DNA from: Pseudomonas cedrina subsp. cedrina
GTDB taxonomy: Bacteria > Pseudomonadota > Gammaproteobacteria > Pseudomonadales > Pseudomonadaceae
Direction: 5' to 3'
DNA: 64,000 nucleotides
NCBI RefSeq assembly: GCF_001983175.1
Contig: NZ_MNPW01000008.1
Location: 248,001-312,000, forward strand
In this document: in pieces, positions 14,917 through 24,620 of the stretch
How the letters are laid out: the number at the start of each line of letters is the position of its first letter
How positions within the stretch are numbered: the stretch's first letter is position 1
The notes under the pieces: generated by a model
Told to the model about the DNA's origin: nothing
Database searches by the model: none
Seen by the model: only the letters and a program-made list of their open reading frames with translations
Made by a program: the position numbers and the translations under genes

Positions 14917-15069
14917 GGGTTCTCGAATGGCGGGCGGTGGGCGCCCCTGGATGGTGCACCCACCCCCCCCCTTTGGGTCCTTCCCCGGCCCCCAGCCCCA
15001 TGCGGGTAATTCGGGCCCCGCGCGCCAAATATGTATGACCTTTTTCCCACGGTTGGTTGTTGTTTAATC

Positions 15070-15615
15070 ATGGCCAAAAACGAAACAACCAAACAGCGCG
15101 GGTGGTTGAACAAATCCGAGATGGCTTCGAGCCTCGGGATTTCCCCGCAAGCCTTTGACAAATGGGGAGTTGCGCCTGTCGCCCGCATCGGTCGAGAGGC
15201 GTTTTATACCGTGCAGAATGTGGTGGAAAACCGCGTTGAACATGCGCAACGGAAACAACAACCGACGGGGGATGGAACCGAAGGTCTCGATCCGCTGATC
15301 GAGTACAAGCTGCTCGAAGAGCGCCGCGGCCTCACTGCCGCTCAGCGCATTGCCCAGGAGAAGAAGAACCTGGTGCTGGACAAGCAGCTCGTGCCCGTTC
15401 CATTCGCCACATTTGCCCTGGCAAAAATCGCCGCTCAGATCGGCTCGAAACTGGACACCGTCGGCAAGACCGTCACTCGACGCCACCCGGAGGTTGACCC
15501 TCGCATCATCGAGTCGGTCGAGCGGGAGATTGCGCTTGCTCGAAATATTGCCGCCAGCTTTGGCGAGCAACTTCCGGAATTATTAGATGAGTACGCTGAG
15601 TCCGTGGCTGAATGA
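15070..15615 (+). CDS. Terminase small subunit (DUF1441/Nu1-like)
   Basis: 181 residues from the ATG at 15070. The N-terminal part is a winged-helix DNA-binding region (GWLNKSEMASSLGISPQAFD, then AFYTVQNVVENRVEH). The rest is helical (LEERRGLTAAQRIAQEKKNL...). It recognises the packaging site and joins the large subunit. No good ribosome site precedes 15070 or the alternative ATG at 15031, so the start is uncertain. It overlaps the large subunit gene by 29 bases. Confidence 0.85.
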   Translation: MAKNETTKQRGWLNKSEMASSLGISPQAFDKWGVAPVARIGREAFYTVQNVVENRVEHAQRKQQPTGDGTEGLDPLIEYKLLEERRGLTAAQRIAQEKKNLVLDKQLVPVPFATFALAKIAAQIGSKLDTVGKTVTRRHPEVDPRIIESVEREIALARNIAASFGEQLPELLDEYAESVAE

Positions 15616-17524
15616 TCTGCGCAAGTCGATCAAGCTAGGACTCCAGGCGCTCTATAAAGAACCACCGCAAACCGCCGTCGAGTGGGCGGACAAGAATTTC
15701 TACATGTCGGCTGAGTCCTCCTACAACGAGGGCAAGTGGACGACCGAGCCGTTCCAGGTCGCAATCCTGAACAGCATGGGCAACGACCTGATCAATGTCG
15801 TCAACTTCATCAAGTCGGCGCGGATCGGCTACACCAAGCTGTTGATGGCGAACATCGGTTACAAGATTCAGCACAAGCGCCGCAACGTGATGATGTGGAG
15901 TCCGACGGACCCAGACGCCGAGGACATCAGCAAGAGCCACGTCAACGGCATGATCCGAGACGTACCTGCGGTGGGTGACCTGGCGCCGTGGTTCGGCCGC
16001 AAGCACAGCGACAACACGCTCGACCAGAAGATATTCGCCAACCGCCGGACACTCTGGATCCGGGGCGGCAAGGCTTCGCGCAACTACCGCGAGAAGTCAG
16101 CCGACGAGGTGATCTACGACGAGTTGTCCAACTTCGACGAGAGCGTCGAAGGTGAGGGCTCGCCGATCACCCTGGGTGACAAGCGCCTCAATGGTGCGAT
16201 CTACCCTAAGTCGATTCGTGGCTCAACGCCAAAGCGTGTCGGCTCCTGCCAGATCACCAAGGCGGTCGAGGAGTCGCCGTACCTGCTCAAGTTTCACATC
16301 GATTGCCCCCACTGCCACCAGGAGCAGACGCTCAAGTGGGGCGGCAAGGATTGCGAATTCGGCCTGAAGTGGGAAAAGAACGCGCTCGGCGAAGCGGAAA
16401 AGGCCTGGTATTTGTGCGAGCACGCTGCCTGCGTGATCTGGCACAACGAGATGGTCGAGGCCTCGAAGGCTGGTCGCTGGATCTGCGAAAACACCGGCAT
16501 TTGGACTCGCGACGGTATGGACTGGTTTGGCGTTGATGGCGAAATTATGCGCACCCCGCGCTCCGTCAGCTTCAGCATCTGGGCGATTTACAGCACCTGG
16601 AGTACCTGGCTCAGCCTTGCGGAAGAATGGCTGAAGGTGAAAGGCGATGTCTCAAAGCTGATCACCTTCATGAACACCACGCGCGGCGAAACGTGGGACG
16701 ACGACCAGGGCGAGAAGCTCGACTCCGAAGTTCTGTACGGTCGCCGCGAAGTCTATCCGCAGGTCCCGGCCCTTGGCCTTGTTCTTGTTGGTGGCATCGA
16801 TACCCAGGACGACCGTTTCGAGGGGCGTGTCTGGTCGTTCGGCCCAGGCGAGGAGGCATGGCTGGTCCATCGTTTCATTCTGATGGGCGACCCGGCCAGC
16901 GAAGAGCTTCGCCGCAAGGTGGGGCTTGAGCTGCACAGGCAGTTCACTCGCGTGGACGGCACCGTCATGAAGGTAGAGCGCTGGACTTGGGACGCCGGCG
17001 GTCACTATGCGGATGAGGTCTACGCCGAAAGCCGTAAGCACGGCGTGCACTGGGTAGTGCCAATCCATGGCGCGACCATCTACGGCAAACCGATCGCGAA
17101 CTTCCCGCGCACGAAGAACAAGGTGCACAAGGTATTCCTCACCGAGGTTGGTACCGACAACGCCAAAGAGTTGCTCTACAGCCGCATGGGTTTGCCGGTC
17201 GATACGGCTGCCTCTCAGGCTGGCGTGTCTCAGCCCGGGGTGGTTCACCTGCCGGCCAATGACGTGATCTGCGACGAGTCGGAGGTCAAGCAGCTCACCT
17301 CTGAAAAGAAAAAAGCAGCCATATCCAAAGGCAAGCGTGTGATGCGCTGGGACAGCGGTGGCCGCCGAAACGAAGCCCTCGACTGCTTCGTGTACGCGCT
17401 CGCCGCCCTGCGCATCTGCCAGCAGCGGTTCGGGCTCGATCTCGATCTGTTGGTTGCAGCTGTGCCTGGTGGCAACGAGCCCGACACGGAAGAGCGCCCA
17501 CGGAAGAAATCCACATTCTGGTAG
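15587..17524 (+). CDS. Terminase large subunit, lambda GpA family
   Basis: 645 residues, the usual GpA size. Visible family marks: TAVEWADKNFYMSAESSYNE near the start, KSARIGYTKLLMANIGY (ATPase P-loop region), SPTDPDAEDISKSHVN, VIYDELSNFDES, a zinc-type CPHC...CEHAAC pair, and the nuclease part with GGIDTQDDRFEGRVW, the WTWDAGGHYADEVY segment and ALDCFVYALAAL. It is the ATP-driven packaging motor and cohesive-end endonuclease. Confidence 0.96.
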   Translation: MSTLSPWLNDLRKSIKLGLQALYKEPPQTAVEWADKNFYMSAESSYNEGKWTTEPFQVAILNSMGNDLINVVNFIKSARIGYTKLLMANIGYKIQHKRRNVMMWSPTDPDAEDISKSHVNGMIRDVPAVGDLAPWFGRKHSDNTLDQKIFANRRTLWIRGGKASRNYREKSADEVIYDELSNFDESVEGEGSPITLGDKRLNGAIYPKSIRGSTPKRVGSCQITKAVEESPYLLKFHIDCPHCHQEQTLKWGGKDCEFGLKWEKNALGEAEKAWYLCEHAACVIWHNEMVEASKAGRWICENTGIWTRDGMDWFGVDGEIMRTPRSVSFSIWAIYSTWSTWLSLAEEWLKVKGDVSKLITFMNTTRGETWDDDQGEKLDSEVLYGRREVYPQVPALGLVLVGGIDTQDDRFEGRVWSFGPGEEAWLVHRFILMGDPASEELRRKVGLELHRQFTRVDGTVMKVERWTWDAGGHYADEVYAESRKHGVHWVVPIHGATIYGKPIANFPRTKNKVHKVFLTEVGTDNAKELLYSRMGLPVDTAASQAGVSQPGVVHLPANDVICDESEVKQLTSEKKKAAISKGKRVMRWDSGGRRNEALDCFVYALAALRICQQRFGLDLDLLVAAVPGGNEPDTEERPRKKSTFW

Positions 17525-17532
17525 CGAGACTT

Positions 17533-17742
17533 ATGGCTTTCACAATCGAGCAGTACCAGGCCTTGCAGGCGGCCATCGCCGAAGGCGCGCTGTCAGTCCG
17601 CTACGCCGACAAAAGCGTTACCTACCGGTCACTCGACGAGATGATCCGGATTCTCAAGCTGATGGCAACCGAGCTGGGCCTGAATGCATGTAACGACGGC
17701 GGTCGCCGTTATACCTCGTTTTCGAAAGGATACTGCCCATGA
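17533..17742 (+). CDS. Head-tail joining protein, gpW family
   Basis: 69 residues, the length of lambda gpW. The pattern YQALQAAIAEGALSVRYADK, then VTYRSLDEMIRILKLMATEL, is the gpW fold (two helices and a beta hairpin). It plugs the portal after packaging. The stop overlaps the portal start. Confidence 0.9.
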   Translation: MAFTIEQYQALQAAIAEGALSVRYADKSVTYRSLDEMIRILKLMATELGLNACNDGGRRYTSFSKGYCP

Positions 17743-19262
17743 GCATGCTCGACAGCCTGTTTCCTGGGTATGCCGCCAAGCGATCAGATGCGCGCCTTAA
17801 AAAGCTCCGCACTGAAATGACCATGGACGTGATCAAGCGCCGCTTTGAGGGTGCGGCGGGCGGTCGGAGGAACGACGGATGGCGTACCAGCGGCACTGAC
17901 GCCAACGCCGAGAATGCGCCGGCCTTGGCGAAGCTTCGTAACCGCGCACGGGATCAACGCCGGAACAATCCTTTTGCCGAACGAGCCATCACCGGCATCG
18001 CCGACAACGTGGTCGGTGCGGGTATCGTTCCGCTCCCGTTGGCTAAACGCGATCGAGACGGCGTGAAGTTGATGGACCTTTGGCAGGCTTGGGCGGAAAC
18101 AACCGCCTGCGATGCTGATGGTTTGGAGGATTTCTACGGCCTGCAGCACATGATCATGGAGGCAGTCGCTGAAAGTGGCGAGTGCCTGATTCGCCGCCGG
18201 CGCCGGTTCAGTTCCGATGGCCTGCCGGTTCCGGTCCAGCTGCAGGTAATCGAGGCTGATTTTCTCGACGAGTCGAAGGCCGCCATCGTTGGGCTGAACC
18301 GCATTATTCAAGGGATTGAGTTCGACGCCCTTGGCAAGCGGGTCGCCTATTGGTTGTTCGATGAGCACCCAGGGGCAAACGTTGCGTGGGGTTCGCTCCA
18401 ATCTCGCCGCGTTCCCGCGGAGGACGTGATTCATGTGTTCTTTCGGAAAAGGCCGGGGCAGGCGCGGGGCTACACCTGGCTTGCTCCGGTTATTCAGCGC
18501 ATGCGCAACTTCGATGAAATGGAAGACGCGGTGATGGAGCAGGCAAAGATAGCCGCCTGCTTCGCTGGATTCATAACCAAAGACCCAGACAACAGTCCTC
18601 AGGGCGTCACGAAACGCCCGCCACTGATTGATCGCATGGAGCCCGGGATGCTTCAGGAGCTCTCGATGGGGGAGGAAGTGAGTTTCGGTACCCCGCCGAC
18701 ATTCAACGGCTACGCGCCGTATTCATTGCAGGCGCTTCACGCAATTGCTGTGGGTCTTGGCGTTCCCTACGAGCTGCTCACCGGAGACCTCAAAGGGGTC
18801 AACTTTTCCAGTGGTCGTATGGGCTGGCTCAATTTCGCTCGCCGCGTAGATGTGTGGCAGTGGCGGATGTTGATACCGCAGCTGTGCGATCAGGTTTGGC
18901 GCTGGTTCATGGAGGCGCAGGTCCTGATCCCTGGCGGGGTCATGGATGACGTCAAGGCTTACTGGGTTCCACCTCGCCGAGACATGGTTGATCCAAAATC
19001 AGAAACAGAAAACGTGATCACCCGCGTGCGCAACGGCCTCACCACTTGGCCTGATGCGCTGCGCGAGCTTGGCATCACTGACCCCAAGCGGCACGCCGAA
19101 CAAATCAAGAAAGCAAACGACATGATCGACGAGTACGGGTTGGTGCTGGATTGCGACCCGCGCCGAGTTGCGGCCGCAGGTTCGCCAAGTCAGCCACCAT
19201 CCAACGAAGAGAAACCAGACGATGCCAACTCCGAACCAGGCGACGACGAACAAGACCCATGA
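17739..19262 (+). CDS. Portal protein, lambda gpB family
   Basis: 507 residues. Hallmarks: ARDQRRNNPFAERAITGIAD, NVVGAGI, AESGECLIRRRRR, VIEADFLDESK, RVPAEDVIHVFFRKRPGQAR, GYTWLAPVIQRM and LTGDLKGVNFSSGRMGWLNF. It forms the dodecameric DNA channel at the head vertex. The acidic disordered tail (PDDANSEPGDDEQDP) overlaps the start of the protease-capsid gene by 41 bases. Confidence 0.95.
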   Translation: MSMLDSLFPGYAAKRSDARLKKLRTEMTMDVIKRRFEGAAGGRRNDGWRTSGTDANAENAPALAKLRNRARDQRRNNPFAERAITGIADNVVGAGIVPLPLAKRDRDGVKLMDLWQAWAETTACDADGLEDFYGLQHMIMEAVAESGECLIRRRRRFSSDGLPVPVQLQVIEADFLDESKAAIVGLNRIIQGIEFDALGKRVAYWLFDEHPGANVAWGSLQSRRVPAEDVIHVFFRKRPGQARGYTWLAPVIQRMRNFDEMEDAVMEQAKIAACFAGFITKDPDNSPQGVTKRPPLIDRMEPGMLQELSMGEEVSFGTPPTFNGYAPYSLQALHAIAVGLGVPYELLTGDLKGVNFSSGRMGWLNFARRVDVWQWRMLIPQLCDQVWRWFMEAQVLIPGGVMDDVKAYWVPPRRDMVDPKSETENVITRVRNGLTTWPDALRELGITDPKRHAEQIKKANDMIDEYGLVLDCDPRRVAAAGSPSQPPSNEEKPDDANSEPGDDEQDP

Positions 19263-21231
19263 AACGCCGGTGCTGAGCCTGCGCGCCGCTGTGCGCGAAG
19301 GCTCGATTGATGTAGAAGCCCGAACCGTCGAGCTGACTTGGACTACTGGGGCCAAGGGGCCCAGATGGAACTGGGACGTTGGTAGCTACATGGAGGAGCT
19401 GGAGGTTAGTCCGGAAGCTGTTCGAATGGACAGGCTGAACAACGGGGCTCCTCTTCTCAATAGCCACAAGTGTGATGACCTGGGCGATGTTATTGGTGTT
19501 GTTGAGCGCGCATGGCTCGAAGGCGAGCAAGGTCATGCGCTGGTTCGATTCAGCAAGCGCGATGATGCCGAAAAAATCTTTCAAGATGTCCAGGACAAGA
19601 TTCTTCGAAAGATCAGCGTCAAGTACGTCGTGCATCGGTACCAGATCACGGAAGACATCGAAGAAAAGCTTCCAACTTACCGGGCGGTGGATTGGGAGCC
19701 ATTGGAGCTGTCGGTGGTGCCGATTGCCTTCGACGACGGCGCCAATATCCGGAGTGCCGCTACCCCGGCCGAATACACGGGCCGTCGATTCCCCACAGTT
19801 TTTGAAGTTCGGTCGGCGATTGAGCCGATCGTAGAACCGGCCGCCGTGCCTATTATCCAAGAGGAAGTTGCAATGACCGAAGAAGAGAAGCGCGCGGCCG
19901 ACGAGAAGCTTCGCCGTGAGTCGGCTGAAGAAGAGCGCAAGCGCAGCCTGACCATCCGCACCATGGCCCGCAAAGTCGGCATTGACGACGAAGCAGTGGT
20001 CGATGACTTGATTGCGCGCGGTGTTTCCGTGAGCGATGCGAGCGCCGCGCTGATTGACGCCGTGGCCGAGCGCCAGAACAAGGATCAGCCAAACACCCGA
20101 AACAGCCAGCCAACCGTCGTTAACGGCGGGCAGGATGTCACAATCCTGAATGCCAAGCGCTCGGCCATGCAGAACGCATTGCTTCACCGCTGCAATGCCT
20201 CGGTGGTGCTGGAAGAGGCGGGCCGCGAGTTCCGCGGTATGCGCCTGGTGGATATGGCCCGTGAGTTCGTCGAGATGGCGGGCGGTACCGCTCGCGGCAT
20301 GACCCCGCAGGAGCTGGCGCGCGCCGCTCTGGGCTGTGATCGGCAGGCCGTGCGCGCCGCCGGCATGCACAGCACCAGCGACTTCCCGCTGCTTCTCGGC
20401 AGCACCGTGAACCGTACGCTCCGCGATGCCTACGCAACCGCGCCGCAGACCTGGCGCCCACTGGGTCGCCAGACCACTGTCCCGGACTTCCGAGCAGTCA
20501 CCCGTGCAGCCCTGGGTGATATCGCTGCGCTGGAGCAGGTCAAGGAACATGGCGAGTACAAGTACGGCACGCTGTCCGAAGACGGTGCACCCATCAAAGT
20601 GGCCAAGTTCGGCAAGATCATCGCCATCACATGGGAAACCATCGTGAACGATGACCTGGGCGCGCTGACTCGCATCCCGGCTGCGCTCGGTAATGCCGCC
20701 GCCGCGACCGAGTCCAATGTGGTTTGGGCTTTGCTGCTGGGCAACCCGAACTTCGCTGATGGTGTTCCGTTCTACGACGCGGGTCACGGCAACCTGGCGG
20801 CTAGCGGTGGTGCGATCAACACCACCACGCTGGCAGCCGCTCGCGCATCGATGCGCAAGCAAAAGAGCAAGGCTGGTGAATTCCTGAACCTGTCGCCAGA
20901 GTATCTGGTGGTAGGTCCGGACAAGGAGCTGGAAGCCTTCCAATTCACGAGCACGCTCTACGTCCCGGCTAAGAACGCGGATATCAACGACGTGCGCAAC
21001 GCTTCGCTGACCGTGATCGTCGATGCGCGCATCACCGGCAACCAGTGGTACTTGTTCGCCGCCCCCGGTGGCGTCGACACGTTCGAATACGCCTACCTGG
21101 AAGGCGAGCAGGGTGTGTTCACCGAAACCCGCGAGGGCTTCGAAGTCGACGGCATGGAAATCAAAGCCCGCTTGGTGTTCGGCGCCGGCTGGATCGACTA
21201 CCGCGGCGCATACAAAAACCCGGGCGCATAA
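19222..21231 (+). CDS. Prohead protease-major capsid protein fusion
   Basis: 669 residues from the ATG at 19222; the in-frame TTG at 19168 is less likely. Residues 15-195 are an HK97-type prohead protease with the catalytic His in LLNSHKCDDLGDVIG and Ser in ILRKISVKYVVHRY. A coiled linker (about 215-290, Glu/Arg-rich) acts like a scaffold. Residues 310-669 are the major capsid part, ending VFGAGWIDYRGAYKNPGA. The protease would cut itself and the linker away during maturation. Fusions of this kind are known but a minority layout. Confidence 0.9.
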   Translation: MPTPNQATTNKTHETPVLSLRAAVREGSIDVEARTVELTWTTGAKGPRWNWDVGSYMEELEVSPEAVRMDRLNNGAPLLNSHKCDDLGDVIGVVERAWLEGEQGHALVRFSKRDDAEKIFQDVQDKILRKISVKYVVHRYQITEDIEEKLPTYRAVDWEPLELSVVPIAFDDGANIRSAATPAEYTGRRFPTVFEVRSAIEPIVEPAAVPIIQEEVAMTEEEKRAADEKLRRESAEEERKRSLTIRTMARKVGIDDEAVVDDLIARGVSVSDASAALIDAVAERQNKDQPNTRNSQPTVVNGGQDVTILNAKRSAMQNALLHRCNASVVLEEAGREFRGMRLVDMAREFVEMAGGTARGMTPQELARAALGCDRQAVRAAGMHSTSDFPLLLGSTVNRTLRDAYATAPQTWRPLGRQTTVPDFRAVTRAALGDIAALEQVKEHGEYKYGTLSEDGAPIKVAKFGKIIAITWETIVNDDLGALTRIPAALGNAAAATESNVVWALLLGNPNFADGVPFYDAGHGNLAASGGAINTTTLAAARASMRKQKSKAGEFLNLSPEYLVVGPDKELEAFQFTSTLYVPAKNADINDVRNASLTVIVDARITGNQWYLFAAPGGVDTFEYAYLEGEQGVFTETREGFEVDGMEIKARLVFGAGWIDYRGAYKNPGA

Positions 21232-21255
21232 GCCCCGGCGTTCGATTCAAACCCA

Positions 21256-21279
21256 AAAGGGCGCCGCGTGGCGCCCTTT
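21256..21279 (+). terminator. Hairpin after the capsid gene
   Basis: A 10-base perfect stem AAAGGGCGCC / GGCGCCCTTT with the loop GCGT. Only a short T stretch follows, so it may attenuate transcription or protect capsid mRNA instead of stopping it fully. Confidence 0.6.
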
Positions 21280-21315
21280 ACGTTTTCCAGTTTTTGTCTC
21301 TAAAGGAGACCTTGC

Positions 21316-21669
21316 ATGAAGACTTTCATCCAGCACGGCGACTGCCTGACTGTTCCAGCGCCAGCCGGCGGCACCGTTTCCGGCGAACTGTACAAAGTTG
21401 GCGCGATCATTGGCGTAGCTGCTACTACCGAAAGCGCCGGTTCGCCCGTTGTACTCAAGGTAGATGGCGTGTTCGGCTTGACCAAAATCAGCGGCCAGGC
21501 CTGGGCGATCGGCGACCCGATCTACATGAACACCACCAGCCGCGCCCTGACCAACGTCTCGGCCACCGGCCTGGTGTTGGTGGGTATGGCAACTGAGGTT
21601 GCTGCTAACCCGTCCGCCACCGGCGCCTGCCGCCTGAACGGCGTATCTGCGCCGGCGGCGGTGGCGTAA
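21316..21669 (+). CDS. Capsid cement/decoration-type protein (DUF2190)
   Basis: 117 residues, almost all beta: LTVPAPAGGTVSGELYKVGA, VFGLTKISGQAWAIGDPIYM, LVLVGMATEVAA. This is the DUF2190 pattern, placed straight after the capsid gene as for decoration proteins. A GGAGACC site precedes the ATG. Confidence 0.8.
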   Translation: MKTFIQHGDCLTVPAPAGGTVSGELYKVGAIIGVAATTESAGSPVVLKVDGVFGLTKISGQAWAIGDPIYMNTTSRALTNVSATGLVLVGMATEVAANPSATGACRLNGVSAPAAVA

Positions 21670-22017
21670 ATGGGTTGGGCCTCAATGGCTCAGCGCATGC
21701 TCGGCGTTTCGATCCGCGCCTTCAGTGAGCCGACAGCAGCGCTTGATCCATTGGGCGCTGTGTACTGGCTGAGAGATGGCGTTGCGCCCGGTGTGCCGCT
21801 GGCACAGGCGGTGTTCGATAGTGCCCACGTTACCGTCGATCCTGAGACTGGCGCGCCGGTGTCCTCTAACAACCCCGTCCTCGGGGTTCGGGTCATTGAC
21901 TTGCCGAACGAACCCACGAACCGGGATCGCGTCCAGGCGCGAGGTGTTTTGTACAAAATCCATGACGTGCAGTCTGACGGCGTGGCGGGCGTGATGCTGT
22001 TCCTTCGCAAGGTTTGA
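21670..22017 (+). CDS. Head-tail joining protein (FII-like)
   Basis: 115 residues, starting one base after the previous stop. The beta-rich sequence with VRVIDLPNEPTNRDRVQARG, VLYKIHDVQSDGVAGVMLFL fits the phage head-tail attachment family that caps the connector. Identification rests on position and pattern. Confidence 0.65.
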   Translation: MGWASMAQRMLGVSIRAFSEPTAALDPLGAVYWLRDGVAPGVPLAQAVFDSAHVTVDPETGAPVSSNNPVLGVRVIDLPNEPTNRDRVQARGVLYKIHDVQSDGVAGVMLFLRKV

Positions 22018-22019
22018 AT

Positions 22020-22574
22020 ATGGCTCACCCACGAGAACTGATCCGCAAGCAGGCCGTTGCGCTGCTGTTGGGCGCCACAAATGCGGGGGTCAGCGTCTAT
22101 GCAAGCCGGGTGGCGCCGCTCATTTCCAACGGCTGGCAGAGCGAGTTGCCAGCGATCATCGTTTACACGATGGACGAATCGGCAGAGATCTTTAACCAGG
22201 CGCCCAGGGAATACAGGCGCCGCGTTGAACTGGTGGTGGAAATACACGCCGAAGGCAACGAAGCGCTGGACGACGCGCTCGATACGCTGGCCCGCCAGGT
22301 AGAGCGCCTCCTGCTTATGGACGACACGCTCGGCGATACGGTGAATGACCTGCAGTACGTGCGCTCGCGCATGGTTCTGCTGGACCAGTCGGAGCACCTG
22401 ACGGGCGCGTGCCGCCTCATCTTCGACGCTGAATATTTTGATCGTCACCCTGGCGACCTGTTCAACCAAAGCCTACCAGACCTGAAGTCGGTTAAGACCG
22501 AATACAGCCTGGGCAACGCGCAGCCGAATCCGGCTGATCGCGCAAAAACCATCATCGAGGACCTGAATCCATGA
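22020..22574 (+). CDS. Tail terminator/tail-completion protein
   Basis: 184 residues from the ATG at 22020. The layout ELIRKQAVALLLGATNAGVS, LPAIIVYTMDESAEIFNQAP, YRRRVELVVEIHAEGNEALD, LARQVERLLLMDD is that of gpU-like tail terminators, which stop tube growth and join the tail to the head. The order next to the sheath gene fits. Moderate confidence in the name. Confidence 0.7.
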   Translation: MAHPRELIRKQAVALLLGATNAGVSVYASRVAPLISNGWQSELPAIIVYTMDESAEIFNQAPREYRRRVELVVEIHAEGNEALDDALDTLARQVERLLLMDDTLGDTVNDLQYVRSRMVLLDQSEHLTGACRLIFDAEYFDRHPGDLFNQSLPDLKSVKTEYSLGNAQPNPADRAKTIIEDLNP

Positions 22575-22759
22575 CCACGCGCGTGCTCGTGAAACCGGCC
22601 GAGGGCCGCCTGGTGCGTCACCCCGACACCTATGAGCAGATCAAGCCAGAAGGCTTGCCTGTTGAACTCAACAGTTACTGGATCCGCAAGGAAAAGGCCG
22701 GTGACGTCGTCATCAAAGAGGCTGAAGTACCGGCCGAAACCAAGGGTGAAAAACAATGA
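22571..22759 (+). CDS. DUF2635 small protein
   Basis: 62 residues: VLVKPAEGRLVRHPDTYEQI, then SYWIRKEKAGDVVIKE. This short family sits just before the tail sheath gene in Mu-like tail clusters. Role unknown. ATGA overlaps at both ends. Confidence 0.8.
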   Translation: MTTRVLVKPAEGRLVRHPDTYEQIKPEGLPVELNSYWIRKEKAGDVVIKEAEVPAETKGEKQ

Positions 22760-24228
22760 CCATCGGAATGGATACGATTCCTGGTGCCGGCGCGCTTCGC
22801 AAGCCTGGTGTCTACAGCGAGATCGACAACAGCAAGGCGGTTCGCGGCCCTCAACCGGTCAGCTACCGCCGCCTGTTGATTGGTCAGAAGCTGGCCGCCG
22901 GCGCTGCCGCTGCCAACACCCTGATCCGCATCACCAGCCCGGCCCAGGCAGACGTTCAGTTCGGGAAGGGCTCGATGCTGGCTGGCATGGTTCGCGCGGC
23001 GATGGCTATCGATACCTATACCGAGCTGCAAGTGATGCCGGTGGTTGATAATCCAGCAGGTGTAGCAGCAGCCGCCACGCTGGCGTTCACTGGCCCTGCC
23101 ACTGCATCCGGCACCATTGAGTTGATGATTGCTGGCCGCCGCGTGTCTGTAGGTGTGATCAGCGCCGACACCGCCACTGTGATCGCGGCATCTGTAGTCG
23201 CCGCTATCACCGCCGCGGATGACATGCCCGTAACGGCCACGGCGGCTACGGGCACCGTCACGCTGACCAGCCGCCACAAAGGCGAGGTCGGCAACAGCCT
23301 GAACGCCCGCGTGAACTACTACACCGGCCAGGTACTGCCTTCCGGTGTCTCGGTCACCATTAGCGCTTTCACCGGCGGTTCTGGAAACCCCGACCTGGGT
23401 TCGGCGTTGGCGGCTCTGGGCGATGAGTGGTTCCAGGTATGGGGGCTGGCATATACCGACGCAGCCACCCTGGCGACGGTGAAGACTGAGCTGAACAGCC
23501 GCTTTGCCTGGGATCGTGAAATCGAGGCCCACGCCTTCACAGCGGCGCGCGGCACTCAAGGCTCCCTTGGAACCCTTGGCGACAGCCACAACAGTCAGCA
23601 CCTGGTCATTATGATGGCCAACGACGAGCCGATGCCGACGTACGAGAAGGCCGCGGAGACCATGGCCATTGCGGCCCTGTACGCCGCCATCGACCCGGCC
23701 CGGCCAATCCAGAATCTTCAGTATGCATGGTGTCTCGCGCCCGCCACTGCGGACAAGTTCACCAACCAGGAGCGGAACCTGCTGTTGTTCGATGGTATCG
23801 CGACCAGCAAGGTCAACAACGACGGCACCATGGTTGTTGAGCGGCTGATCACCACCTACAAAACCAACACTGCCGGCGGCACTGACATCAGCTACCTGGA
23901 CAGCGAAACGCTGTTCACCCTGATGTACATCCGCCACGACTGGCGCGACTACATCCTGCGCAAGTACCCGCGGCACAAGCTCGCCAACGACGGTACGCGT
24001 TACGGCGTCGGGCAGCCAGTGGTAACACCGGTGGTGATGAAGGCCGAGGCGATTTCGAAGTTTCGTGAGTGGGAGCGCCTTGGCCTGGTGGAAAACATGG
24101 GCGACTTCAAGGCCAACCTGATAGGCGAGCGTAACGAGAGCGATCCAAATCGCCTGGATATGCTGGTTCCGCCTGATCTGGTCAATCAGCTGCGAATCGT
24201 CGCGAACAAAATTCAGTTCCGCCTGTAA
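22756..24228 (+). CDS. Contractile tail sheath protein (Mu gpL-like)
   Basis: 490 residues. Starts PGAGALRKPGVYSEIDNSKA, then RRLLIGQKLAAG; ends with the family's ERNESDPNRLDMLVPPDLVN and LRIVANKIQFRL. The C-terminal half carries the conserved core (ITTYKTNTAGGTDISYLDSE, TLMYIRHDWRDYILRKYPRH). It forms the contractile outer tail and shows that the phage is a myovirus. Confidence 0.93.
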   Translation: MTIGMDTIPGAGALRKPGVYSEIDNSKAVRGPQPVSYRRLLIGQKLAAGAAAANTLIRITSPAQADVQFGKGSMLAGMVRAAMAIDTYTELQVMPVVDNPAGVAAAATLAFTGPATASGTIELMIAGRRVSVGVISADTATVIAASVVAAITAADDMPVTATAATGTVTLTSRHKGEVGNSLNARVNYYTGQVLPSGVSVTISAFTGGSGNPDLGSALAALGDEWFQVWGLAYTDAATLATVKTELNSRFAWDREIEAHAFTAARGTQGSLGTLGDSHNSQHLVIMMANDEPMPTYEKAAETMAIAALYAAIDPARPIQNLQYAWCLAPATADKFTNQERNLLLFDGIATSKVNNDGTMVVERLITTYKTNTAGGTDISYLDSETLFTLMYIRHDWRDYILRKYPRHKLANDGTRYGVGQPVVTPVVMKAEAISKFREWERLGLVENMGDFKANLIGERNESDPNRLDMLVPPDLVNQLRIVANKIQFRL

Positions 24229-24251
24229 CGGCGATTGCCAGGAGAAAGAAC

Positions 24252-24620
24252 ATGGCAGGTAAAAACCGTATCGGCGGAATCATCGCCTTGAAGGTCAACG
24301 GCGACATGTACTTCGCCAAAGGAAATTTCACTTACAACCTCGGCAAACCGAAACGCGAAGGCGTCGTCGGTGCCGACGTTGTGCACGGCTATAAAGAAAC
24401 CCCGCAGGTGCCTTTCGTTGAGGGTGAGATCACTGATCGGAATGAGCTCAGCCTCGAAGATCTGGTAACCCTCGACGACGCCACCATCACGCTCGAGCTC
24501 GCCAACGGCAAGGTCATCGCCCTGAGTGAGGCTTGGTACGCGGGTGAGGGTACTGGCAACACTGAGGAAGGCAATATTGCCTGCCGTTTCGAAGGCATGT
24601 CTTGCGAGGAAGTTAAGTAA
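24252..24620 (+). CDS. Tail tube protein (Mu gpM-like)
   Basis: 122 residues, beta-rich: GGIIALKVNGDMYFAKGNFT, KREGVVGADVVHGYKETPQV, PFVEGEITDRNELSLEDLVT, VTLDDATITLELANGKVIAL. This is the pattern of the Mu-type tail tube family. GGAG precedes the start. Confidence 0.88.
   Translation: MAGKNRIGGIIALKVNGDMYFAKGNFTYNLGKPKREGVVGADVVHGYKETPQVPFVEGEITDRNELSLEDLVTLDDATITLELANGKVIALSEAWYAGEGTGNTEEGNIACRFEGMSCEEVK

Noticed and set aside
19105..20943. 612-codon frame antisense to the protease-capsid gene
   Set aside because: Shadow of a highly biased coding sequence; no start signal or domain.
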